Notes: a model not told the origin generated them from the sequence alone. A stretch of 64,000 nucleotides of DNA from CAYRPN01 sp964426135 (GCA_964426135.1 CAYRPN010000019.1:1-64000); one strand, 5' to 3'. Shown: positions 35,895 to 45,208, numbered from the stretch's first letter. Numbers and translations: made by a program.

Positions 35895-36473
35895 TCACGC
35901 ATTGGCTCTTGCTTCATCTTCTTCGACCTCATTTCGGTGACGCGCATTTCCGCGCCGCTTGTCTGAATCACTTTCGTCGCCATCCGCATCGTCGTCCGGC
36001 TGGGCATCATTCGACGAATCATCCTCCGTCGAGTCCGCGGGATCGTCGACGATTTCGTCGTCGTCCAGTTCGTCATCCACCTCGGCAGGCGGCGTATCGA
36101 TGACGTGCTTGATGTCGGCTGCGGTCAGGCCTTCGCGGTCGAGTCCGCGGTTGATGGCGTCGTAGATCGTTTCCTGCTTGCCCAGTTCCGTATCCAGTTC
36201 GAATCGCAGGTGCGGAATGGTGCGCAGATCCACTAGTTCGCACACGTGTCGATGCACGTGCTTGGCCGCGGCGCGGAGGCCAGCCACGGAGCGTGCGCCG
36301 AACTTGGCAGGCAGGACGGAAACCCAGACGCGCAATTCGCGCATGTCTTCGGAGAGTTTGACGCGGGTCACGCTGACCATGCCGCGAATTCGAGGATCGG
36401 ACAGATCGCGCACCAGCACCTGGCTGACCGCCCGGTGGAGCGTGGACTCGATCTGTTCGCGGCGGTGGGACAT
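35895..36473 (-). CDS. rbfA: Ribosome-binding factor A
   Basis: RbfA helps mature the 30S subunit. Residues 1-110 are the single KH-like domain: REQIESTLHRAVSQVL, LSDPRIRGMVSVTRVKLSEDMRELRVWVSVL, KHVHRHVCELVDLRTIPHLRFELD. The family is about 120-130 aa; this one has 192 because of a strongly acidic tail (about 130-175, mostly Asp and Glu) ending in mixed charge. It is in the usual cluster with nusA and infB, in the common order nusA-infB-ylxP-rbfA. There is no Shine-Dalgarno; telomere-like repeats begin 7 bases upstream of the start. Confidence 0.92.
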   Translation of the reverse strand: MSHRREQIESTLHRAVSQVLVRDLSDPRIRGMVSVTRVKLSEDMRELRVWVSVLPAKFGARSVAGLRAAAKHVHRHVCELVDLRTIPHLRFELDTELGKQETIYDAINRGLDREGLTAADIKHVIDTPPAEVDDELDDDEIVDDPADSTEDDSSNDAQPDDDADGDESDSDKRRGNARHRNEVEEDEARANA

Positions 36474-36479
36474 GGGCGG

Positions 36480-36571
36480 GAGGGTTTAGGGGTTAGGGTT
36501 TAGGGGTTAGGGTTTAGGGTTTAGGGTTTAGGGTTTAGGGTGTAGGGTGTAGGGTGTAGGGTGTAGGGTCT
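36480..36571. repeat. Telomere-like TTTAGGG / TGTAGGG array
   Basis: About twelve seven-base units run without break: GTTTAGG and GGTTAGG variants first, then perfect TTTAGGG, then TGTAGGG. The plus-strand unit is that of plant telomeres, but the array is internal, 90 bases long and flanked by bacterial genes, so it is one more of the local seven-base arrays. Confidence 0.95.
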
Positions 36572-36607
36572 GGGGTTCTGGTCTTTCTATTACTTTTCTT
36601 TTGCTGA

Positions 36608-36690
36608 TAGCTATCGGCTATCGGCTAACGGCTATCGGCTATCGGCTAACGTCTATCGGCTGTCGGCTATCGGCTAACGGCTCAAGGCTG
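36608..36690. repeat. CTATCGGCTAACGG array
   Basis: Units of TATCGGC and TAACGGC alternate for about 80 bases and end inside the stop codon of ylxP. Related units are at 16007-16104. Together with the telomere-like array it fills the ylxP-rbfA space. Confidence 0.9.
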
Positions 36691-36978
36691 GACGCCAGTG
36701 AGGATTTCCATGCTGTGGTCCACGAGGACGCTGTCGCGGTTGGCTCGAATCTTGCCGAGCACCTGATCGAGCGTGCTCTGGCATCCTGGAACGCTGCTGG
36801 CCGCCAAGGCGATTCCGAGCACCGCAATGGTGCAGTCATCCTGACGATCCACCTCGGCAACGGACACCATGTGTTCGCGGTGCAGCCGATCCTTGAGACT
36901 GGCGACCACCCGGCGTTTGTCCTTGAGCGACTGCGAACCATCGATGGAGAGTTCCACTTGGAGAATGCCGAGGATCAT
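36682..36978 (-). CDS. ylxP: DUF503 family protein (YlxP)
   Basis: The 98 aa protein starts MILGILQVELSIDGSQSLKDKR, the standard opening of DUF503, continues with VASLKDRLHREHMVSVAEVDRQD and ends EILTG. The family is almost always found between infB and rbfA, as here, and is believed to take part in ribosome assembly or translation, without a known biochemical role. The longer open frame upstream reads through a repeat and is not coding. Confidence 0.9.
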   Translation of the reverse strand: MILGILQVELSIDGSQSLKDKRRVVASLKDRLHREHMVSVAEVDRQDDCTIAVLGIALAASSVPGCQSTLDQVLGKIRANRDSVLVDHSMEILTGVQP

Positions 36979-36987
36979 GGGCGAAAA

Positions 36988-37099
36988 GGGTAGAGGGTCG
37001 AGGGCCAGGGGCCAAGGGGCCGAAACATCGGGGACGGGGCTATGCCGGTTCGGATCGTTTTCCGTCCCTTGGCCCTTGGCCCTCCACCCTCGGCCCTTC
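36988..37099. repeat. GGGCCAAGGGGCC inverted array between infB and ylxP
   Basis: GAGGGCCAGGGGCCAAGGGG on the left is answered by CCTTGGCCCTTGGCCCTCCA on the right. The same pair flanks the in-frame insert of rnr. Here it breaks an otherwise tight translation operon. Confidence 0.88.
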
Positions 37100-37102
37100 C
37101 CA

Positions 37103-39985
37103 TCACGCCAGCTTGCGTTTGATCTCCACGGTGCGGTAGCACACCAGGCGGTCGCCGGGCTTGATGTCGTCGAAGCCCGCCAGGCGGATGCCGCACTCGG
37201 TGCCTGCACGGACTTCCTTGGCGTCTTCCTTCACGCGGCGGAGGCTTTCGATCTGTCGTTCGTCGGTGACCACGACGCCATCGCGCTCGATGCGCATCTT
37301 GCCGATGCGTTGGATGGCGCCGCTGGTGACGATGCAACCGGCCACGCTGCCGAGTTTGCTGATCTTGAAGACTTCGCGCACCTCGGCTTCGCCCAGCAGT
37401 TCTTCCTTGCGTTCGGGCACGAGCATGCCTTCGAGCGATTTCTTGATGTCGTCGGTGCACTCGTAAATGATGCGGTACAGGCGGGCTTCGACGTGGCGTT
37501 CGTCGGCGATTTCGCGAACCGCCGCGGGAAGCGACACATGGAATCCGATGATGACCGCTTCCGACGCGTCCGCCAGCAGAACGTCGCTCTCGGTGACGGA
37601 GCCGACCGCCGCGTGGATGACCTTGACGCTGACTTCGTTGTTGCCCAGTTCCTCCAGGCTCTTGCGAAGGACATCGATGGATCCCTGCACGTCCGCCTTG
37701 AGGACGACGCGCAGTTCCTTGGTCGCGCCTTCCTTGAGCTTGTCCGCCAGGTTTTCCAGCGTGACCTTCGAGACGGAGACGAGCTGCTTCTCGCGCTCCT
37801 TCATGCGGAACTGCTCGGCGATTTCCTCGGCCTTCTGCAGGCTGTCGACGACGTAGAACTTGTCGCCGGCGTCGGGCAGCATTTCGATGCCGGAGATTTC
37901 CACCGGCGTCGCGGGGCCGGCCTGCTGCAGCTCCCGGCCCTTGTCGTCCTTCATGTCGCGCAGGCGGCCGTACGACCGGCCCATCACGATGAAGTCGCCG
38001 ATCTTCAGTTGACCATCCTGAACCAGCAGGCGGGCAACGGAACCGCGGCCACTGACCATCTGCGATTCGATGACGGTGCCTCGGGCCGCACCGGCGTAGT
38101 CGGCTTTCAGTTCCAGAAGCTGAGCCTGGTAATCGAGCAGTTCCAGCAGTTCCGCCACGCCCGTCTTCTTGGTCGCGCTGACCTTGACGACTTCGGTGGA
38201 ACCGCCCCACTCCACGGGGCTCAGGCCATGCTCGGCGAGCTGGCCGAAAATCTTGCGGATGTTGTCGACCGTGGCCTCGGCCTTGTCGATCTTGTTGAGC
38301 GCGACGATGATCGGTACGCCCGCGGCCTTGGCGTGGTTGATCGATTCGATGGTCTGCGGCATGACGCCGTCGTCGGCGGCGACGACCAGCACGACCACGT
38401 CGGTGATCTTGGCGCCGCGAGCACGCATCGAGGTGAAGGCTTCATGACCGGGCGTGTCGAGGAAGACCACGCTGCGGTCCGCCTGGTCGTGCCCCTTGAT
38501 CTGGACGCGGTAGGCGCCGATGTGCTGGGTGATGCCGCCGGCTTCGTGAGCGGCCACATCCGCCTGGCGAATGGCATCGAGCAGGCTGGTCTTGCCGTGG
38601 TCGACGTGGCCCAGCACGGTGACCACCGTGGGCCTGGGACGCAGGTCGGTCGCTTCGCGCGTGGCAAACTCCTTGACAACGATCTGCTCGGCGGATTCCT
38701 GTTCCTGCACGTCCAGTTCGATGTCGTATTCCAAGGCGACTTCCATGGCCGCTTCGGTGGCGATGGCGGAGTTGATCGTCGCCATGACGCCCTTGGCGAA
38801 GAGCCACTTGATGATGTCCGGCGCCTTGATGCCGGTGGCGGCGGAGAGGCCCTTGATGGTGATCGGCTCGCGGATGGCGACCTTGCCGCCGACCTCGGCG
38901 GGCGACTGGAGGAACTCGGCGCGGCCGGGCTTGCGGGCATCCTGGCGATGGCGGGCGATGATGCCGCGGGACCGGTTGAGGCGGTCCTGCTGCTCCTGGT
39001 AATCCGCCTCGCTGAGGCGTTTGGAGCCGGTGGGCGTGACGTCGCTGGATCGACCGCGACGGTTGGACAACGTGCGGCGCTTGGTTTTCTCGGCGATGGT
39101 TTCGGGAGTCTCGGGAGTCGCGCCGCTGCCGGCGCCTTTGCCGCGCGTCGGCCCGCGCGACCTGGAAATACCCTCGACCGTGCCATCCGCCAGAGCGGAC
39201 TCATCGCCATCGGTACGCCGACCGCCGGTGCCGGGCGGACGCTTGGGACGAGGACGCTGAATGACGTCCGGCTGCTCGACGCGAACGACCTTGGGGCCCT
39301 TCAGCGTGACTTCCGAAGGCTTCTGCAACTGCGGGCCGGCGGGCGACACGACGTTGGGCCGGGTCGGCACATTGGGCCTGCCTGCGGGACCAGGCTTGGG
39401 CAGAGGCGGCGCGACGACGGGCTTGACCGGAGGCGGAACCGCATGCTTGGCCGCTGGAACGGCCGTTGACGAGACTTCGGCGGCGGCAGGGAGCACCTTC
39501 GTGGAGGGAACTTCTTCAACTACGGTGGGCATCGTTTCCGCCGGGGCGGATTCCTCGTGCTTCTTCGGCTTGGCCTTGGCGGGCATCGCGACCTGCATGG
39601 CCGCAACTTCAACGGTGACCGGTTCATCCTTCTTCGTCGGCAGTTCCTCCACTGCCGTAGCCGTCTCGTGCTCGTGCGCGTCGTCGCCGTGATCGCCGTG
39701 ATCGCCGTGATCGGGCTGACCGACGGCCTTGGCACGCTTGCGTCGGGCTTTCTTCGCTTTTTCCAGGTCCACGGGCGCAGCGGATTCCACCGCGGTGTGC
39801 GGCTCGGCGACCGCCTTGGCGTGATCGCTGAACCATTCGCGGATGGTCATCTCCAGGCCTTTCTTGACCGGAGACATGTGGTCCTTGATGTCTGGGATTT
39901 CCTCAGCCAGACACTTATCCACGATCGCCTTGCTCGCGACGTTGAGCTCCTTGGCGATCTCGTAAATACGTCTTACCTTGGCCAC
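37103..39985 (-). CDS. infB: Translation initiation factor IF-2
   Basis: IF-2 is the GTPase that places initiator tRNA on the ribosome. The start is GTG with GAGGAG five bases upstream. N-terminal IF2_N domain (VRRIYEIAKELNVASKAIVDKCL, 4-50), a long Pro/Ala/Lys/Glu linker (60-370), then the GTPase domain with GHVDHGKTSLLDAIR (about 457), DTPGHEAFTSMRARG and NKIDKAEA, and domains II-IV, ending VEIKRKLA. At 960 aa it is of the long type. It follows nusA by 84 bases. The linker holds many Pro-Val-Val and Lys-Pro units but no repeat of the intergenic type that I can see. Confidence 0.97.
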   Translation of the reverse strand: MAKVRRIYEIAKELNVASKAIVDKCLAEEIPDIKDHMSPVKKGLEMTIREWFSDHAKAVAEPHTAVESAAPVDLEKAKKARRKRAKAVGQPDHGDHGDHGDDAHEHETATAVEELPTKKDEPVTVEVAAMQVAMPAKAKPKKHEESAPAETMPTVVEEVPSTKVLPAAAEVSSTAVPAAKHAVPPPVKPVVAPPLPKPGPAGRPNVPTRPNVVSPAGPQLQKPSEVTLKGPKVVRVEQPDVIQRPRPKRPPGTGGRRTDGDESALADGTVEGISRSRGPTRGKGAGSGATPETPETIAEKTKRRTLSNRRGRSSDVTPTGSKRLSEADYQEQQDRLNRSRGIIARHRQDARKPGRAEFLQSPAEVGGKVAIREPITIKGLSAATGIKAPDIIKWLFAKGVMATINSAIATEAAMEVALEYDIELDVQEQESAEQIVVKEFATREATDLRPRPTVVTVLGHVDHGKTSLLDAIRQADVAAHEAGGITQHIGAYRVQIKGHDQADRSVVFLDTPGHEAFTSMRARGAKITDVVVLVVAADDGVMPQTIESINHAKAAGVPIIVALNKIDKAEATVDNIRKIFGQLAEHGLSPVEWGGSTEVVKVSATKKTGVAELLELLDYQAQLLELKADYAGAARGTVIESQMVSGRGSVARLLVQDGQLKIGDFIVMGRSYGRLRDMKDDKGRELQQAGPATPVEISGIEMLPDAGDKFYVVDSLQKAEEIAEQFRMKEREKQLVSVSKVTLENLADKLKEGATKELRVVLKADVQGSIDVLRKSLEELGNNEVSVKVIHAAVGSVTESDVLLADASEAVIIGFHVSLPAAVREIADERHVEARLYRIIYECTDDIKKSLEGMLVPERKEELLGEAEVREVFKISKLGSVAGCIVTSGAIQRIGKMRIERDGVVVTDERQIESLRRVKEDAKEVRAGTECGIRLAGFDDIKPGDRLVCYRTVEIKRKLA

Positions 39986-40069
39986 GTTGGCTCCTCAAAA
40001 GCACTCGGATCCGACATTTCCTCACGCACGAACGGTGGACGGCCACCCTGCCTGTTCAGTTCTGCGGAA

Positions 40070-41521
40070 TCAGTTCTGTGCCTCGGCCTGCGGAGCGGCT
40101 GCCGCAGGCACTTCCGCCTTGCGATTCTCGAGCATGTCCAGAATCGAACCTTCTTGAGCTGGCAACGACGCCGGCGCCTCGGTTGCGGGTTGAGCCGCCG
40201 CCGCATCGCCGCCCTCGGCGGGCAGGTTCCGCAGGGCTGCGCCGCCCAGCACGTCGTCGAGCACCGCCGCCGCCTGTGCTTCGGTGCCGCCCAGGGCCGC
40301 CGCGACTTCCCGCTTCTTGCGCTCGTTCTCTTCCTTTTCCCGTGCCTGCTCTTCCGCCACGACGCGGGCTTCTTCGGAGACGCGGTTCATCACCGTCTCG
40401 GCCACGTCGGTAGGCACCTGCAACTGCTCGGCCAGGTAATCCAGTCCGACTTCTTCCACATCGAACACGCTGATGACGCCCAGCGCCGCCAGACGATCGA
40501 TCTGCTCGTCGGTGATGCCCGGAATCTGCTTGAGCGTGGCGGCCATGCGATCCAGCGCCTTGCTGAACTCGCCGGGGGTGAGGATGTCCACGTCCCAGTT
40601 CGTCAGCCGGGCGGCCAGTCGCACGTTCTGCCCGCGCTTGCCGATCGCCAGGCTCAGTTGATCGTCATTCACCACGACCGTGGCACGACCCAGTTCGAAG
40701 CACAGCGAAATCTCCGCGACCTCGGCGGGCTTGAGCGCGTTCTGGATCAGAATCTGCGACGACTCGTTCCAGCGGACGATGTCGATCTTCTCGCCGCCCA
40801 GTTCATCGACGATGTTCTTGATGCGGCTGCCGCGCACGCCGACGCATGCGCCCACCGCATCCACCTTCGTATCGATCGACGACACCGCCAGCTTGGTGCG
40901 ATGTCCCGGCTCACGGGCCATCGCCTTGATCTCGATGATGCGGTCGGAGACTTCGGGCACTTCCACTTCGAACAGCTTGCGGATGAAGTCGGGATGAGCC
41001 CGGCTGAGCACGATCTTCACCTGGCTGCCGGTGTCGCGCACATCCAGAATGAGGCAGCGCACGCGCTCGCCGGGCTGGTGCTGCTCGCCGGGGATCTGCT
41101 CGCTCTTGGGCATGAAGCCTTCAGCGGCGCTGTTGCCCGAACGGGTGAGCGACACGACCAGGGCGCCGCCCTCGTAGCGCTGGGCGGTGCCGGTGACCAG
41201 TTCGCCGACGCGCTCGGAGAATTCCTGGAAGATGCTGGTGCGCTCGTCCTCGCGGAAGCGCTGGATCATCACCTGCTTGGCGGTCTGGGCCGGGATGCGG
41301 CCGAGCGATTCGATGGGAATTTCGACATCGTGGCGGAACAACCGAAGCTGCCCATTGATGCGGTCCAGTTCGCAGCGGAATTCGTCCGTCTCCATCACGT
41401 TGAAATGCTTGCGGGCCGCGGAAACCATGGCCTGCTCGATATCACGATAGAGCACTTCCTTCTCGACGTTTCGTTCACGCGAGATCGCATCAATCAGCCG
41501 CATCAGTTCGTTGCCATTCAT
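40070..41521 (-). CDS. nusA: Transcription termination/antitermination factor NusA
   Basis: NusA binds RNA polymerase and controls pausing, termination and antitermination. GGAG lies nine bases before the start. The N-terminal domain begins MNGNELMRLIDAISRERNVEKEVLYRDIEQAM; S1 follows (RVGELVTGTAQRYEGGALVVSL), then two KH domains with GACVGVRGSRIKNIVDELGGEKIDI and DDQLSLAIGKRGQNVRLAARLT. After about residue 345 a helix-hairpin-helix segment (PGITDEQIDRLAALGV, VFDVEEVGLDYLAEQL) and a charged tail follow. It heads the nusA-infB run; rimP, usually upstream, is absent here. Confidence 0.96.
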   Translation of the reverse strand: MNGNELMRLIDAISRERNVEKEVLYRDIEQAMVSAARKHFNVMETDEFRCELDRINGQLRLFRHDVEIPIESLGRIPAQTAKQVMIQRFREDERTSIFQEFSERVGELVTGTAQRYEGGALVVSLTRSGNSAAEGFMPKSEQIPGEQHQPGERVRCLILDVRDTGSQVKIVLSRAHPDFIRKLFEVEVPEVSDRIIEIKAMAREPGHRTKLAVSSIDTKVDAVGACVGVRGSRIKNIVDELGGEKIDIVRWNESSQILIQNALKPAEVAEISLCFELGRATVVVNDDQLSLAIGKRGQNVRLAARLTNWDVDILTPGEFSKALDRMAATLKQIPGITDEQIDRLAALGVISVFDVEEVGLDYLAEQLQVPTDVAETVMNRVSEEARVVAEEQAREKEENERKKREVAAALGGTEAQAAAVLDDVLGGAALRNLPAEGGDAAAAQPATEAPASLPAQEGSILDMLENRKAEVPAAAAPQAEAQN

Positions 41522-42042
41522 CGTTGAAAGCTCCTGCTATTCAATTGTCCAAGTTGTCGAACCCTGGTTGTCGGAAAGTCGTCTGGAAAACAAAAAAACC
41601 ACGACGCCTGGCGGCATTCGTGGCCCTTGAGGCGGCTGGTCCACCGGCACAACGCCGGGGCACCAAGCCCGTGCAAAAGCACCTCAACCGTCAGACCATG
41701 GCAGACACCTCCGTGCCAAAAGTCCAACTGGCCGAAAAGCCGCGGCCGAACGTCCACACACTGGAAGCGGTTGCGCTCATCAGTGTGCTCGGTTCGGAAG
41801 ATCGTGCTGTGGCACGAGTTCTCGCATGGCCGTTCGCCTCAGGGTCAAAAACTGCCCGAACCCCATGTTCGGACAATACGCCAGACTTGTCAGTGTAAAT
41901 CGCCGCCGTCTTCTGTCAAGTTCGCCTGAGACGGGCGATCGGGCCGCCGGTCGGAGAAACCTCCAAAAGCCCGCAGGATTTCTTCACCTTGATACTTTGC
42001 CTGTCCGATCTTAGAATGCCGACGCCAAACGAGGCCCCACAT
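41522..42042. other. Upstream region of nusA, no gene recognised
   Basis: About 520 bases lie between the nusA start and the tRNA gene. Open frames exist on both strands but none resembles a known protein, and rimP is not here. A small hairpin CCCGAACCCCATGTTCGG (41855-41872) has TTTTT beside it on the minus strand and could be a weak terminator or attenuator ahead of nusA. The nusA promoter should be in this stretch. Confidence 0.4.
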
Positions 42043-42115
<73 letters not shown>

Positions 42116-42125
42116 CTTGGCGATG

Positions 42126-42153
42126 AAACCCCGCAGAAATGCGGGGTTTTTTT
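42126..42153 (+). terminator. Intrinsic terminator after tRNA-Ala
   Basis: Stem AAACCCCGC, loop AGAAAT, stem GCGGGGTTT and then a T-run, eleven bases after the tRNA. It would end tRNA transcription and separates it from the convergent gene at 42181. Confidence 0.93.
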
Positions 42154-42180
42154 ATCTCCGCCTATCCTCCGCCGTTCACT

Positions 42181-44238
42181 TCACATGAATTCCGAGGCAA
42201 TCCGATCAACATCGAAAGGCGTCACCCCTTGTTCAACACTGAACACTGCCTCAGCTTGTTGCGCCTGGTCCACAAACTCACCCCGGCCCGCCACATGCAG
42301 TGAAAACAGCGTGTGGAGGTTCATCCGCACAAGGCTGTCCATGGCTCGCAACATAAGCGACACCCCCGACAGGTTGTTTGCCACATTGTTAAAGCACGGA
42401 TGCTTTCGCAAGGCGATGTCCGTCCAGATGACCTGCCGTTTCACCAGGTCCAGGATCAGCGGGATGCAGATGCGAGTGTTGGCCGAAACATCGATCCGGT
42501 CCTGAACCGTGCGAGCCTCAAAGATTTCCCCCGAATTAGGGCACGACCGCTCCATCCAACCCGCGAAACACTCGGGCAGGTCGCAGTAAGGCTGCTCCGT
42601 AAAGCTGTTGAGCGACATCACCACGAACCGCACGCCAACCGCCATGGTGCGCGCGATATCCAGGTCGATGAACTCCGCCGCGCCTCGCGGCGCGTCGACG
42701 ATGTCGCCACTGTGATGACCGCCAAAGTTCTTCAAGTTGTAATACGAGACGACATCGACGTACTTGTAGTTCTCATCGAAAAGTGCGGCAGAGAGATCGA
42801 TGTCTGTGCGACTGCTGCCGTTCTTCCACCAGATAAAAAACCGCACGCAGTTGCTGGCCGGCATAGGAAGCCTGCTGCCTCGGACGAGCGTGCGAAGAGC
42901 TTTCGCAGCCGATCGCTGAGAAAAAGGCACGAGATAATTCATCAGCAAAGGGTCTACAAAGCATTTGCCCAGCGGCGGAAGCTTCCTGAATCGTTCGACC
43001 AACGTTTCGCGGCAGATGGAGGTGACCTGTTCAGGCACGCCGAGCGCAAGTGCCTGCATTCGATTCGGGATTGCCTGTACCTTGGCGACGTCGCCCTTGG
43101 GGAAGAACACTCGCCATGGCGTCCGTTCCGTCCGATGGGAAAAGTGCGTCAAAGTCTGCAGCAACACTGGAGTCGAGACGCGCGAAGAAACTCGGGCGAA
43201 AGCAGAAAGAACAAGTGCGGCATCTCCGCCGAGCCGCAACAAATGATCGAGCCGGCGCGTCAGATCGCCCGGCCTGCCGCTGAGCAGTTCCAGCGCGGCA
43301 GCAAGATTACCGTGCCGAAAGTGCGACTCGATCTGACTGTTGAACGTGGCAAAATCACCCTCATTGCGGATGATCGAGAACGCAGCCGCGGACTTGGGAA
43401 ACCGGCTGGCGTACTCGCCTGGATGCAGTCGTTCCCCCAGTCGCTTCCAGCGTTCCTTCCAACGGAGCATGTCTTCCGTTGGGTCGGGGCAGCGATCGAG
43501 CCAGGACAACATCTGCACCCGTTCCGTACGGCGAAATCGGCCGAATTCCGTCGGTTCCGCCAGAGAGACATCGCCATCACTTAACGCAACCGCCAGACGG
43601 AGCACATCAGTGGCGGTCTTGATCTTTCCAGTGAGAAAACGCTCGGCCAGTGAAGTGTGCCGCAGAAGTTGCGCCCCGATCACGGCGAGCGTCTCCTTGA
43701 TCGGTATCTCCAGAGGCAGCATTGGCGCGATGGCGTTGCGGTACTGTGAGACAAACCAGACCACGTCCTCTTTGTCCTGAGTGGAAAGCGGCGTCCGCGC
43801 GGAAACCAGCGAAGAGAAAATGCCCTCGAACTCTTCGCGGGAACCGAGTTCAATGACGCGCACTTGCGTTGGCTCCGTCAGGTTCGGGCGCTCATGCTTA
43901 TCGTATCCCGGCAGTTTCTCCGTGAGATAGTGGAGCCACGCATTCAGGTACAGTTCGGCCTCAGACGCCGCCATGACCTGTTCCGGAAAGTTGGGATACA
44001 TCGGCCTGAACTCGCGATGAGCGCCCACGATTTCCCGAAGCGCCTTGATCAGAGACTTGTAGAAAACAACAGCACGCGCCGCTGACAGGGTGCGCAGTCG
44101 CTCAATTAACTCCTGTGAAAAGCCGAACCCCAGCGACTTCACATTCTCCAACATCGCCGCCAGATGGGTGATCGGAAGATGTTCGTCGCCCTCGTTGATA
44201 TGGACTCTGCGCCGGCGACGGAGGTAGATCGTGTTCAT
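42181..44238 (-). CDS. TerD-domain protein with large helical N-terminal region
   Basis: I start at 44238 (MNTIYLRRRRRVHINEGD), where AAGGGGG lies about eight bases upstream. The 685 aa product has a helical N-terminal region (about 1-440) with conserved-looking parts: MYPNFPEQVMAASEAELYLNA, TATDVLRLAVALSDGDVSL and WKRLGERLHPGEYASRFPKSAAAF. Residues about 460-605 match the TerD fold: TDIDLSAALFDENYKYVDVVSYYNLK, HHSGDIVDAPRGAAEFIDLD, VRFVVMSLNSFTEQPYCDLP. TerD domains bind calcium and belong to tellurium and stress-response systems, normally with TerC, TerB or ATP-grasp partners; none is here. The gene is less GC-rich than its neighbours. I know of similar large proteins in other bacteria but not of a function. 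Confidence 0.78.
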   Translation of the reverse strand: MNTIYLRRRRRVHINEGDEHLPITHLAAMLENVKSLGFGFSQELIERLRTLSAARAVVFYKSLIKALREIVGAHREFRPMYPNFPEQVMAASEAELYLNAWLHYLTEKLPGYDKHERPNLTEPTQVRVIELGSREEFEGIFSSLVSARTPLSTQDKEDVVWFVSQYRNAIAPMLPLEIPIKETLAVIGAQLLRHTSLAERFLTGKIKTATDVLRLAVALSDGDVSLAEPTEFGRFRRTERVQMLSWLDRCPDPTEDMLRWKERWKRLGERLHPGEYASRFPKSAAAFSIIRNEGDFATFNSQIESHFRHGNLAAALELLSGRPGDLTRRLDHLLRLGGDAALVLSAFARVSSRVSTPVLLQTLTHFSHRTERTPWRVFFPKGDVAKVQAIPNRMQALALGVPEQVTSICRETLVERFRKLPPLGKCFVDPLLMNYLVPFSQRSAAKALRTLVRGSRLPMPASNCVRFFIWWKNGSSRTDIDLSAALFDENYKYVDVVSYYNLKNFGGHHSGDIVDAPRGAAEFIDLDIARTMAVGVRFVVMSLNSFTEQPYCDLPECFAGWMERSCPNSGEIFEARTVQDRIDVSANTRICIPLILDLVKRQVIWTDIALRKHPCFNNVANNLSGVSLMLRAMDSLVRMNLHTLFSLHVAGRGEFVDQAQQAEAVFSVEQGVTPFDVDRIASEFM

Positions 44239-44302
44239 GCACTGTGCCCCCTTCTGTGCGTGCCGCAAGAGAAAGAAAGGGTGGAAAGCGAGGACTCTAA
44301 TT

Positions 44303-44331
44303 TTGACAGTTAGAAGGAAGAATCCTAATAG
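44303..44331 (+). promoter_or_regulatory. Candidate promoter for bpt
   Basis: TTGACA at 44303-44308 is a perfect -35 box; TAATAG at 44326-44331 is a weak -10 box, 17 bases apart. It would give a leader of about 125 bases to the bpt start. It lies in the space shared with the divergent TerD-domain gene. Confidence 0.4.
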
Positions 44332-44461
44332 CCACCCGTCTGCAGAATAGCAGGGGCCGTGCGAGGCGGCAACGGAACCTGCAACTTGCCGACATTCTGG
44401 GGAAAATGGCGAATCGAACGACGCATCACATTCTTGCCAGAAATCGCCATAGAATCGCCGC

Positions 44462-45208
44462 ATGGGTACGGAATCCGCAGACCCGATGCGACTGCCGCTG
44501 CTGGACCTCATCGACTCCGGCGGTCTGCCCGTCACCGAGCCGCGCCCGTGTGCGTATCTGCCGGGCCGGGCCGCGCGATCGGAAGGCTTCCGCGCCGCCC
44601 CGCTGCACGGTGAGACTTACCACGATCTGATGGATCGCGGCTTCCGTCGCAGCGGTGACATCTTCTATCGCCCGCGCTGCGACGGTTGCCAGGCGTGCGT
44701 GCAGATACGGATTCCCGTTGGCGAGTTTGAGCCGAGCAAGTCGCAGCGCCGCGCCCTGCGCCGCAACGAAGAAGTGACTGTCCGCGTCGGGCCGCTGACG
44801 CTAACAGAGGAGAAGGCCGCGCTGTACCAGCGCTACCTCGCGCACCAGCATCCCGGCTCGCCGCAGTCGGAGGATGCGGAGGGGCTGCGCGAGTTTCTGT
44901 ATCAGGACGTGGTTGAAACCGTCGAGGTGAATTACCTGCTCGGGGAGCGGGTGATCGCGGTGAGCATCCTCGACGTGTGCAGCCGGTCTGTTTCCAGCGT
45001 CTACCATTTTTTCGATCCCGTTGAAGCCGGCCGAAGCCTCGGCGTGTTCTCGATCCTGATGGAAATCGAAATGACGAAAGCCTGGAACGTGCCGCACTAC
45101 TACCTGGGCTACTGGGTTCGCGGCAGCAAGACGATGGATTACAAGGCGAAGTTCACGCCGCACGAGTTGCTGGTGGAGGGGAAGTGGGTGCGGGGCGAAT
45201 CTCAGTGA
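44462..45208 (+). CDS. bpt: Aspartate/glutamate leucyltransferase (Bpt)
   Basis: Bpt moves leucine from tRNA to proteins with N-terminal Asp or Glu, marking them for the ClpS/ClpAP N-degron route. The 248 aa protein has the two-domain ATE form: PCAYLPGRAARSEGFRA at the start, DIFYRPRCDGCQACVQIRIPVGEF with the conserved Cys pair, FKPSKSQRR-type KSQRRALRRN, SSVYHFFDP, SLGVFSILMEIEMTKAWNVPHYYLGYWV and MDYKAKFTPHELLV. Its last seven bases overlap the end of the convergent gene. ClpS is not in the window. Confidence 0.93.
   Translation: MGTESADPMRLPLLDLIDSGGLPVTEPRPCAYLPGRAARSEGFRAAPLHGETYHDLMDRGFRRSGDIFYRPRCDGCQACVQIRIPVGEFEPSKSQRRALRRNEEVTVRVGPLTLTEEKAALYQRYLAHQHPGSPQSEDAEGLREFLYQDVVETVEVNYLLGERVIAVSILDVCSRSVSSVYHFFDPVEAGRSLGVFSILMEIEMTKAWNVPHYYLGYWVRGSKTMDYKAKFTPHELLVEGKWVRGESQ

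Noticed and set aside
36480..36571. Eukaryotic telomere contamination
   Set aside because: The array is internal between rbfA and ylxP in the normal operon order, and other seven-base arrays occur in the window.
36869..39469. 866-codon plus-strand frame opposite infB
   Set aside because: Antisense of infB, composition unlike real proteins.
39557..41527. 656-codon plus-strand frame opposite infB and nusA
   Set aside because: It crosses two well-supported genes in antisense and has no domain.
41518..41757. Small gene upstream of nusA (rimP candidate)
   Set aside because: The 79-codon frame is too short and shows none of the RimP motifs.
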